Program-made: the position numbers and the translations under genes | Part shown: one piece after another, positions 24,081 to 34,125 of the stretch | How positions within the stretch are numbered: position 1 is the first letter of the stretch | Layout: each line of letters opens with the position of its first letter | The notes under the pieces: model-generated | What the model saw: only the letters and a program-made list of their open reading frames with translations | Databases searched by the model: none | What the model was told of the DNA's origin: nothing | Origin: Lumbricus rubellus | Lineage: Eukaryota; Annelida; Clitellata; Crassiclitellata; Lumbricidae | Direction of reading: 5' to 3' | Assembly: GCA_945859605.1 (NCBI GenBank) | Contig: OX243816.1 | Location: 31,018,074 to 31,082,073, forward strand | Length of the DNA: 64,000 nt

Positions 24081-24179
24081 TTAATACTCTAACGAAACAA
24101 ACACTATAATAGTGACCACACGGATAACTTAATTAGCAAATAACTTACTTCCTTTGTGATTGGTATAATCATAGTATAC

Positions 24180-24425
24180 TGGCCTAGTTAGCTACACCGG
24201 TAAGCGAGAGCGGCATACGTCTGTTGGTTGCAACGGACTGCGGTTCAAGCCCCGGGCTGGGAGTTGACATTCAGAGATTTAGGGACGCAAGCTCTTGCGG
24301 AGCGACTCTGGGCAAGTTGCTTGCCCATCGTTGTCTATGGGGAAGGCAAGGGGAAACCACCTCACTCATCTCATCTCCAGTGGCGTAAAGCCAATGAACC
24401 TGCCTTCAGGCAGAGAACCATCATC
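24180..24425 (+). repeat. Second tRNA-like SINE type
   Basis: Head with A-box-like gtaagcgagagcggc and B-box-like CGGTTCAAGCCCCGG about 35 bp apart, followed by a body ending cgtccctattattataatt. Differs from the SINE family at 6868, 39089 and 57011. A functional tRNA is unlikely because I see no cloverleaf. Confidence 0.5.
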
Positions 24426-25711
24426 ACTCGTCCCTATTATTATAATTAACAGAAGACTGACTAACTATACATATAGGGCACATGCTATATCAACCCCCTC
24501 CCTAGATGAAGACTCGATATAAGCTACCAAGCCGCTACTTTATCCACGAATGCTGCACATAATATGTAGGCCTATGCCAAAAATATATAGCCTACGCCGT
24601 ATACGCTACTAACCATCTCAGCCATACATAAGTGGGTCTATAGTCATGCTAACAAGTTCTGTCATTGTTTGTTCACGATGATTTGCATAATATATCGTGG
24701 AAATGAACAAATATAGGCTACACACATTTCTGTTTCTCCCTCAGCACTTGATCATGAATAAAATCTGCGGCACAGAATTATTAAACACAAACGACGTGCG
24801 TGGAATAGTATATATTCACGGCGGTTTTCTGGTCATATATCCTAGTTCATAGGTCTGTATATACGTGTATAAATAGGCCTATATATATACAATTATATAA
24901 CATAGATGAATGAATCGCAGGGGGCTGATTTCTTGATATACGGTCGTTCTGGGACTATATACGTCTCGTACACCGTCTGCAGCAAAGATTACTATATGTC
25001 TCACGGTCAGAAAGAGCGGTGCGGGCGGGTGCTATATGGAGTCTCAGGAGTAACGACGATGGTTGGATAACATCGAGCGTATACGGCATTGAGTGCCTGC
25101 AAGGTATAGACATGCACTTGAGACTTGATGAATAGCCAGACGTGCGTTAGCCTATATTCATTCCACGGTACCAATGAGTTACGGCTGCTCGACGATTCTC
25201 GTAAAAACGCTGTTTTGTCTGGCCATCTTTGACCTTTTAGTTTGATAGATTCATCACGCGATATAGTGTTTGGCACATTAATTCTCAATGACAACAGCAA
25301 TTTGCGTGGTGGCGTGATTGCATGGTGCATATTAATCCGATGTTTAATGCCTCATCTCACAGCGAATCGCACGTTATGACAAGGAGAGTTGTCTTTTACG
25401 ATGCACAAGCAATCACGGGTCGTTGCGTACAAATACCACGTGACACAGAGATGTAGAAGCATGCGAACAGACCGAAAATAGACAGGCTCACATAGAACTC
25501 ATGTGGACTGCATGCACATAAATTGTGCTTGCAGTACCTTTTTTTACTAACGTCAGACAATTTAGATGTCGCTAATAAATATTTTACAAACGAATAATTA
25601 TCCAGTACCGATAAACGTAGGCCTATTAGAGACCTAATTGTGCTTCCTGTAAATCAACGACAGCCTTTTTCCGGCTGCTGTTCCTTGTCCGCTTGTTGCA
25701 GTGCGTACAAG
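24426..25711. other. Spacer
   Basis: No gene recognised; several TAGGCCTA-type words. Confidence 0.4.
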
Positions 25712-25762
25712 AACAGAACACAATGTTTTAATATAGACTCTATTAAAACATTGTGTTCTGTT
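25712..25762. repeat. Near-perfect palindrome, ~23-bp arms
   Basis: The arm starting AACAGAACACAATGTTTTAA is followed after about 3-5 bases by its complement (25740-25762). See findings. Confidence 0.85.
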
Positions 25763-26277
25763 TTTATTTGTTATTTGTTTGTGTCTCTGTCTTTGTGGTT
25801 CGTCTGCTTTTACAACTTCTTGGTCAAAACAATCATTTATTATGTATATGTCAACCCGCATTGATATCTTTATAAGACCACTTGTTGTCTCTTTCTTTCT
25901 CTTCTTGTCTTCCTCTTTGCCTCAGTGCTTATACGTCCATGCATGTTCTTCCTTCCTATATGTGTTCCCGTCATAATTAATCATCCTAATTGTCACATTA
26001 TATGATGAAGGGATCACATCATGCATGCACACGACAGTCACTGCATGCGTTGGTCTCAGCCGCATGAAACGCAGAAATGACCCTAAGGATATTATTTTTG
26101 TCTCTTGATAAACTCCTTCATAGCAATTTTTAGGCCCATAACATTAGGCTGAATGTCATTTTAAGTAAAAGTGTAATCACAAAAATCGTAAAAATAGCAT
26201 CATCTGTATTTTCATGCATGACGAATGTCATTGCCATGCGTTGTCATTTGAGTGCGTATTATAGGCCTATATACTGT
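25763..26277. other. Spacer
   Basis: No gene recognised. Confidence 0.4.
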
Positions 26278-26352
26278 GTGCGTGCTTGTGTGCGTGCTTG
26301 TGTGCGTGTGTGCGTGTGTGTGTGTGTGTGTGTGTTTGTGTGCGGGTGTGTG
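26278..26352. repeat. GT dinucleotide microsatellite
   Basis: (GT)n with GTGC interruptions. Confidence 0.9.
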
Positions 26353-26517
26353 ACATGCAAACTCATCTACAATAATTCTAGCCATAATTATTACATCTCT
26401 TTGAGAATTCTTACTAGACACCATCCAATCCTATCCTCCGTCTTCCAACCTTTCCATGTCCTCAACTAAACCTAGATTGACGATTTGTTGTGAGAAAAAG
26501 AAAAAACTAGTAACAGA

Positions 26518-26672
26518 GTGAGAATTGCTGGGGTTGGGACTCCACATTTTTTTTTCTTAGAGCTATACATAGTATACATACATGATTGTATCTACTAAAG
26601 TCTGTTTTTCACACCCCAATTCTAAGTAGATGATAGTTGAACCCCCAAGTTATTTTTCCACAATGCACACAC
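26518..26672. repeat. Small dispersed element, copy 2
   Basis: Same motif order as 6286-6440 (gagaattg, tttcttagagc, accccaattctaagt, ttatttttccaca), diverged by many substitutions. Shorter homopolymer runs than copy 1. Confidence 0.45.
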
Positions 26673-27164
26673 TGACTTGTAAGTACCAGAGAAGATACAG
26701 AAGGTGCATGGGATTAGTTGCTGCTCGGGTTCCCTCCTTACCCTGGTCTCAGACAGCATGACACGTATACCTTCACTTGATGTAATTTAGAACAACCCTT
26801 CTGACGCGACGCAGTGCGCATCAGCTTAATATACTGACATGCACTGCATCGTGCACGCCAGCAGGGTTATACACTGACGTCACATGCGATTAGCTTTTTT
26901 TGTAACAGGGTTTGATCAAAGTGGGCTGGGTAGGGGGCGTTGGCTGCATCGGGATTTCCCTCAGGATAGTAACGTATCGTTCGGGTTGCATGCGAGGATC
27001 AGTGCATAGATCGATCGCCGAACGAGAAAGCTGGAGGGTTGGAGGGTGAGGTTAGATGTTGTAGAGTGATATATTACACCTAAAAGAAGTAGATATTGTT
27101 GGGTGTGTGGGTTGGATGCCGCGGAGATATGCCGAGATAGAGAAATTGATGGCTGAAGTAATAA
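26673..27164. other. Spacer
   Basis: No gene recognised. Confidence 0.4.
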
Positions 27165-27425
27165 TTGGCGAGGGGAGGCTGAGGTGTGGAAGCCAGTACA
27201 GCACCCAGAATGGCTAGCGGCGCTTCCGATGAGTGATTTTCAGTTGGCGCGGGTCGTATTTTGCTAATTATAGCTCAGATTACGCTTGAGGAATTGAAAT
27301 TTGCATAAATGGAGGGGAGGATGATGAGAAGTGGAGACCAGTACAGGGCCCAGAATGCGCCGGCATGCCTCCGATGAGTCACTTCTGGTCGGAGTGGGGC
27401 TTGCGCTGCTAATTAGGGTTCACTA
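27165..27425. repeat. Imperfect tandem duplication, unit ~130-140 bp
   Basis: Both halves contain, in order, gaggggagg, ccagtacag, cccagaatg, ccgatgagt, a gtgg/gcgg phrase and gctaatta. Non-coding. Confidence 0.6.
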
Positions 27426-27429
27426 ATTG

Positions 27430-27576
27430 CTATAATTAATAAATTCTAATTATTATTAATTAATATAATATAATTACTATGACCTAATTAATAAGCCTAA
27501 TTGGCGTGACCCCATTAATATTACCTAATTAATATGACCTAATTACGGTGCCCTAATTAATGTCACCTAATTAAGA
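27430..27576. repeat. CCTAATTAATATGA-type minisatellite
   Basis: About seven imperfect units of the form (tg)acctaattaat(a)ttgac. It leads without a break into the TGACCTTG cluster. Confidence 0.7.
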
Positions 27577-27637
27577 TGACCTTGACCTTGCCCTTTGACC
27601 TTGACCTTGACCCCGATGACGTCACTGGTCACGTGAC
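27577..27637. promoter_or_regulatory. Cluster of TGACCTTG half-sites, TGACGTCA and CACGTG
   Basis: TGACCTTGACCTTG (27577-27590) and TGACCTTGACCTTGACC (27596-27612) contain repeated TCAAGGTCA-type words (the extended half-site bound by ERR/SF-1-like nuclear receptors, seen on the minus strand). TGACGTCA follows at 27617-27624 and GTCACGTGAC at 27628-27637. The words are certain; function is unknown because no gene start is visible nearby and the array may simply be a satellite. Confidence 0.35.
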
Positions 27638-27654
27638 AATTGGGGTTAAACATC

Positions 27655-27765
27655 CCTTATTTGACTACTGTCTTATTCAACTGGGGTTGGACTGGGAGCG
27701 CTCCTGAGTAGTAACCTTGAAGAAGCGCTATATTAAATTTTCAGTAAATAAAATAAATATAGCCT
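27655..27765 (+). repeat. SINE 3' fragment
   Basis: Carries the terminal part of the SINE family (gggagcgctcctgagtag, then ccttgaagaagcgctatatt) and an A-rich aaataaaataaat tail; the tRNA-like head is missing. Confidence 0.45.
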
Positions 27766-29005
27766 AGTAGTAGTAATAACAACAATAACAATAATAATAA
27801 AGATGGGCTCTATTACACCACACTTGCGGTTATACAAAGGCGCTTTCACAAGAATCAATACACAGTGAACCGAATAAACGGCGGAAGCCGTTCAACGCAG
27901 GAAAACACATAAGACTTACACACACGCACTCACAAACCCGCACGCAACACACAAACGTACGCAGATACACCAAGCAGCCATGCACTTACAGCGCTTATAA
28001 TGATGCTGTCGAACGTTTTTTAAGTCTACGACGCTGATGAAACCTTTCTGGTTGTGTGATATGATTTTTTAAGTATATTCTACCTGCATGTCTCAGTGTG
28101 AATAACGGATAAATTTCCCTTCTTCCAATAGTCTGAAACACACTTGTGATTCTTCAAATGTTCTTACAACGTAGGCTTCTGCTTCTTTCTGTTTTCTATC
28201 ATCTTGGTTAAAACTTTTCCTGAAATGCTATATGTATGCTAATGCTTCAGTATAATTTGTGCGGTCTCGTGAATTTCATTCTAATTTTTTAGATGCAGAT
28301 GATTATTCGATTTCTATTCCCTGTCTTCTTATGTTTCTGCCTCCTGTTATAGTTTTTGAATCTTTGATATACAAGAATAGTAGGCCATACATGACTTTAA
28401 TATCTGTTCCCAGGCTTGCTCTCCTTCTTAAGGCAAGGGTGTAGTGAGGATAAAATTTCTGGGGGTTTCATTTTGTGGCTCCAATGTACAGTGCATGCTC
28501 ACAGAATTAGCTAACGCAAAAATTCTAAAAATTATTTCCAAGGTTTGAATCCGGAAACCTCCTCTAAATCCACCCACGCGTTGACGCACAGTGCCGTAGT
28601 GATTTATCACATGTGGCAGCCTGGTGTTTTATCCCCTGGCATTTTGTCGATGGCATCTTTAATATTAGCCTATCCATTACTTCCTCTTGCAGAAATTTTA
28701 GCACCTGCTTTCAGTGTTCTTTATGGACAATTCTTCTGCGAGAACCGTAATGCCATCAGTCATCACGTGCGTCCGCATTTATAGTAGTTGTTAAAAATGT
28801 TCCTTCCATCGTTTCTGCACGCTTGCGACGTCAGCCACTGCTTTATCATTGTCGTATTAGATTGCTGCAACTTTGAAGTAAAATCGTCCACAAAGTACAG
28901 CCTTGCTTTATTATATAAGTCGGAAATTACCTTGCACGCTCTTTTTATGTCGCTGCCACCTTGACATGCATGCTGACCATAACATATCTTATACTACAGT
29001 GCTTC
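27766..29005. other. Spacer
   Basis: No gene recognised on either strand; frames up to 79 codons have no domain features. Confidence 0.4.
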
Positions 29006-29053
29006 GAGACATCGTGTGGCATCCGAAATTACATCGGATGCCACAAGAGTCTC
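29006..29053. other. Perfect hairpin, 12-bp stem
   Basis: TGTGGCATCCGA, a 7-base spacer, then TCGGATGCCACA. GAGAC and GTCTC form an outer pair. Could be a DNA or RNA structure on either strand. Confidence 0.8.
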
Positions 29054-29925
29054 TTCTCTAACTTGGCCTTACCCGTCTATAATCGCATCCAAATGGTTTT
29101 CCATGATGACATTAGAATCGACTAGGTTAAGCTAGTAATGTGTCCCCAGGGTTCAATGTCTTTGCGTTGGTGCTCCTTCGTGCTCCCTTATTATTCTCGT
29201 TGCACTTTCCGATTGATTTCCGTATTGAGCCAATTAAGTATTATTTCGGGTCGGCAGGTAGGCTTCTTGCTTCTTCTTTCTCCTATTAATTCCGCTGTAT
29301 GCCTCGTTTGATATCTATTGGTCTGTCAGTTTCTTGCTAGTTCTTCCGGCTATTATTGTCGACTGCTGTTTTATTCCTTTTGTATTTCTGACCAAACACA
29401 CATATATATATATATACATGTATTATACATATTATATGTAGGCATATATATTATGCATATATGTATATGGATTTATGAGTATAGGCCTATATAACAATAT
29501 AACAACATAATCAACAGGATATCACAGAAGTCCTGTGGCCAAAAAACAAAATATATTATCAGAATATAAAACAAATTGTATATATAAATCTGGCTGATCA
29601 AGAGGGCGAATATGTTGCAATATAACAGGCTCTGAATGCAAAGTGTCTTTTCAGGTCATTTACAAATGCATAGAATGATCAACAAGTAATCAGAGAAGCA
29701 TGCATGTGCATGGTGAAAGAAATTCTGAAGGATTATTAAATATATTTAGATATAATATATTATATATTTATATCTTAAAAGTCAGGGATGTATCTACACA
29801 TTAACTTTTTCGTCTTCGTGCGTGTGCCATTATAACAACAGCATATAGGCGCATACATGTAGCCATAGCTTGTAGCCTAATGTACATTGTAGGTTATACT
29901 TGGTAAAGACTGTATAATATATATA
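29054..29925. other. Spacer
   Basis: No gene recognised; short TA microsatellites near 29400-29470. Confidence 0.4.
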
Positions 29926-29932
29926 TATATAT

Positions 29933-29966
<34 letters not shown>
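29915..29966. repeat. AT dinucleotide microsatellite
   Basis: (AT)n with two ATTATA interruptions. Confidence 0.9.
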
Positions 29967-29968
<2 letters not shown>

Positions 29969-30062
29969 CGTCTTATATCGGATCCAAATATTGGACTGCT
30001 GTATAGTTAGTCTGGTATATTATATGGTCTGCAGCACAGGTCACCTCTTCATCTCTAATCAA

Positions 30063-30135
30063 CCAATCAATCAATCAATAAAAAATTCTATCGCGTCCCT
30101 TAAAGATCTCTACTCAGGGACGCACCCAATCCAGG
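30063..30135 (-). repeat. SINE 3' fragment, minus strand
   Basis: On the minus strand: gtgcgtccctgagtagagat, then aagggacgcgatagaa and a (TTGA)n tail. It aligns with the end of the SINE family (gggagcg-ctgagtaga-gggcgctataa). Confidence 0.45.
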
Positions 30136-30509
30136 CATGGTCATGAAGAAAAATAAGACGATAGAAAGAGCGACCAGAGTAAGAGCCTAACTTACTTGCA
30201 CTCCATGTATAGACAAAACATAATAATTATAAACTCGGTTCACATCGCCCCCTCCTGCTCTATATATAGTTCCATGACATCTTCATTTTCCCGCCTTCCG
30301 TTTCAGAGTTCGTAGCAATTGGCTGAGTCGGAAGTCGGTTAATTCGCTTCACCGTCGCTGGAGGCGCTAATCAACGACGGCTGAGGCTGTGACATCCGAC
30401 AATAATTACAATCGTCCTCTTGGACGAGAAAATAACAGGTAGCGGCCACCCGCATTCAAAACGTAGAGTATAACACACCCTCCTATGAACAATATGGCCA
30501 TATATAATT

Positions 30510-30815
30510 ATGAGAGAGACAGATACAGAGATACAGAGGTACAGATATATATATATAATATATATATATATACAGACAGACAGGCAGAGACAGAGACAGA
30601 GACATAGACAGACACAGACAGAGACACAGACAGACATACAGAGAGCGAGAGAGAGAGAGAAGCTGAGAGAGACAGAGTGAGAGAGACAGAGAGACAGAAA
30701 GACAGTGAGACAAAGAGTCAAAGCGAGAAACAGAGATATAGAAAGAGGGAGAGGGAGAGGTAGAGGGAGAGGGAGAGAGAGGGAGAGAGAGACAGAGGAG
30801 AGAGAGGGAATTACA
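30510..30815. repeat. GAGACA/GAGA purine repeat with AT core
   Basis: Degenerate GACAGA repeats flanking a (TA)n stretch at 30547-30571 and passing into GAGGGA units. The Ser/Leu/Cys-rich minus-strand frames are artefacts. Confidence 0.9.
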
Positions 30816-32206
30816 TGTACTGCGTGTCTATTTTCATGTTGAATGGCACTGCTAACGTTTATGATTATTAACAGACACATTTTAATATAATTACGTCGTC
30901 CATCCACAATGACTGTGTTTTGGGGGGCGTTGCTGATGGCATTGTCACGTGTTTAATGCAGAGCTGCGAGAAATCTGGTTATTTTTCTGTCTGCTATTGC
31001 AAAACAGTCGCTCGCGACCTGTTTTCGACCCAATTTCTTGCTATCTATAGACAATTTAATGTCGTGGAAACAGCTTTGAGGTTATTTGCTTCAAATCAGT
31101 GTTAATAAGAAACACCGATGCCAATTAAGAAAAATTATATAATATAGCCTAATAGAAACCCAGTTGTGTCCAGACAGATGTGGATAACACAGCGCTATAT
31201 AACGAAGACTTGTTTGAACATTTGTGGCGATAGCTGCGATGATAAATAAGACTTGCTTCAACACAGAAGTGCATGCATGATGCATCGATCATCAAGATAT
31301 ATAAACTCTTGAAATGAATGAATGTGTGTAACACAATTAACGGTTATATAGACAGGTTTTGACGCTGCGGTTTGTAGTGATGTATTGGAACTGCATGATA
31401 GGGACAGTGAAACATGAACAATCATTGAACATCAATGAACATGCATATACAATGTAGCATATAGCTTAGCCAAACTGGCGTTTGTCATGATTGTATGCAT
31501 TATCCCGTATATACCCGTAAATCACTTTCATTAGGACCATTGATCGTTAATTTGCCTGCTTGCCAATAGTATTTACAAGCACACTATGCTTGTCAATTTT
31601 TATACAACTATAAAATTGTTCACCCACATTATGGGCATACCACTGATACCAGACTATGTAAAATGTGGTATAAATTAAATAGCCTATCCGAGTATCCGTA
31701 TATACATTTTCTATTCACACGTTCATAATTATAATATAATAGGCCTACATGTATTAGGCCTACGTAGTTACGTGCTGCTGTTGAAAATTGCTGAACCGTT
31801 TGGTTATATCTTTCTAGGATGAATAGTTTTGAATACTGATTATTATATTTATGAAGGCAATGCTGTTGGGCCTGCATACTCTCAGATGATGGCAAGTACC
31901 TTCCCAGGGCATCAGTGACTGGCATGGCTTGTATCATTCCCAATTTAGACAACGTCGTGCATGTTACTCCCATTCCGAATTTCCATCTGATGCGCTTTTC
32001 TTGATGGACTGACGGAACCATATTCCGTTTCCTATTGGCTCTGCTTATAGAGTACAGGATAAAGACAATTTATGCGATTAATGATTAATCAGACCACTTT
32101 AGTCACATTGCACGTACATGTACATCGTCGACATTGCAAAGCAGAGGTGTTCAAGAAAATAAACAAAATTAAGAGTCAAGTGATGACACGAAATCTCGTT
32201 CATGGA
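30816..32206. other. Spacer
   Basis: A 130-codon minus-strand frame (31629-32021) is the longest here that is not repeat-driven, but I recognise no domain, splice pattern or paralogue, so I do not call it. Confidence 0.4.
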
Positions 32207-32462
32207 CTGATCCAAGGAGAGCCAATCCGGCCATGGCCCCATTCAAAAATTTGCACGTGCCCCCCCCTCCATCAGCAATTGAGGCTTTCAATATAGGCTT
32301 ATGACTAAATGCCTAAAAGGTCATCTGATTTAAAGTAACCAACCGGAGTTGCCACGGTTATATAATTTTTTGGGAGAAAGACTTTTAAAAAAGTCATTAG
32401 GTTTGGGGGAAATATTAAAGACAAAACTTTTTGGCCCCGCTTGAGAAATTTCTGCATCCGAC
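32207..32462. mobile_element. GGCGGATCCAG-family element, copy 1 (degraded)
   Basis: Left part gatccaaggagagccaatcc then ggccatggcc; right part aatttctgcatccg. Both ends match the better-preserved copy at 61384-61663. Ends diverged, no coding capacity. Confidence 0.5.
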
Positions 32463-33066
32463 AAGGAGGATTCTCGGACAGTACGATGAAGAAAGAAACA
32501 AGTGTGCACGCATAATTGCATATGCATGACTGTTCTCACACTGTCCTGCAGGATCGCTGACCTGACGAGTCACCTCCAGTAATATCATTCAGATAAAAGA
32601 GAAACATCACAGCTACCAAAACGTGGTTGATGAGTGATGACGCATGCGCAAGGCAAGACTTAGTTGACTGCTTCTGCCATTAAAGTTCGCTACGTGATAC
32701 AACGCATATGAAACTATTCTTTGTCGAACTAAAGCAATAGATCTAAGCCGTAAGGCAACTGCTGTATTTAAATGACTGCAAGCCTATGTAAAAAGTTTCG
32801 TTTCGGTCAATCTCTTTGTTCACGACCCTAAACTGACCTGAATATTGGCCGTCTATATGACCAGTGGGCTGCAGTGGCTAGATCGATCACACGGAGGTGA
32901 GGGGTCTTTTTTCCGTATAATCTACAAGTACAACTGAGGCTCCCTACACGGATATAAACAAAACGTGTGAAGCGAAGAGTAGCCTACCGCTGATTTTGTA
33001 AACAGGTCTAATATAATACAATGTCGGATCTCCTCATGGCGAATCTCATAACCACAGGGACCGGGA
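32463..33066. other. Spacer
   Basis: No gene recognised. Confidence 0.4.
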
Positions 33067-33330
33067 GTAGTTACATTAGCAGTAGTAGTAGTAATAATAG
33101 TGATAGTAATAGCAGTAGTAGTTGTGGTGGTAGTAGTAGTAGTGGTAGCAGGAGTAGTAGCAGTAGTAATGGTAGTAGGATAGTAGTAGTACCGGTGGTA
33201 GTATAGCAGCAGCAGGAATAGTGGTAGTAATAGTAGTAATAGCAGCAACAACAGTGGTAGTAGTCGTGGTAGTATTATAGCGGGAGTATCAGTAGCAGTA
33301 TCAGCAGCTGCAGCAGCAGTAGTAATACAA
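33067..33330. repeat. AGT/AGC trinucleotide microsatellite
   Basis: Interrupted (AGT)n with GGT and AGC units. Poly-Ser and Thr/Leu frames are artefacts. Confidence 0.9.
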
Positions 33331-33866
33331 AGTAAGAGCAGCAGTCTAAAAAAGCTTATTAGAAAGTGTGGATCATAAAAAACAATACGCTTAACTAAAA
33401 TAATAAAAGTATCGTCAATTTTGTTTAAAAGTAAATTCTTAAATATATCAAGACTGTAGCTAAAAAAATTCTGATGACGATTATAATTATGTAGTTACTC
33501 CATTGAGTTATCCTCATCTTAAAATAATATTTTGGGTCCAATAGAACTAATTGTGATGACTTGCTAATGCACATTCAGCATACCATAGCCTCAGTTGTAG
33601 ATTATGTCGTATATACATGAACACTGAACCTAGATCTATAGGTGACTATAATTATGTTGTCTGATGAATAGTATGATGAATTGAAAACAATGATTGTCTT
33701 ATGGCTATTTGTAGTAGGTGACCCTTCGTTTCTATTGAATTTTTCATTGACATTGAATGCCTTTACTGCTTGAACTGTATTTCTTTGTGAGCAATAACGT
33801 GTGCTCATTCATTCATTCAATATTTGTAACTAGCGCGAAGTTTTTTTTTACATCAGGTCAATTGTA

Positions 33867-33915
33867 TGACGTCACACTGCTAGGCCTACTTCCGGACGCC
33901 ATTATCTATTTCAGA
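33867..33915 (+). promoter_or_regulatory. Promoter block of gene A
   Basis: TGACGTCA (33867-33874, perfect CRE/ATF-type palindrome), then an ETS-like CTTCCGG and the 20-mer ACGCCATTATCTATTTCAGA (33896-33915). The same pair, with 25-29 bp between their starts, occurs upstream of genes D and F and nowhere else that I see. The CRE lies 259 bp before the ATG. Confidence 0.6.
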
Positions 33916-34125
33916 CGGTCAACCTTTTTGATTAAAATGTCTTAATAACTTTCGTCGATATCGTTTTGGTGTTACCATAATATCACTTGCGCTGGTTATC
34001 CTCGTTCGATCTGCTCGTCGCTTAGGCTACCTGCGACCGTTTGGTGTTTCTTGCAATAATAAAGTTTATTTGGACACAGGAGACGTTGGGAAATTCTTCT
34101 GTTACGCCTAACACTTCCTTCTACT

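Noticed and set aside
31629..32021. 130-codon minus-strand frame
   Set aside because: Longest non-repeat frame in the gene-poor region, but composition is unremarkable and I recognise no family; a protein search would decide.
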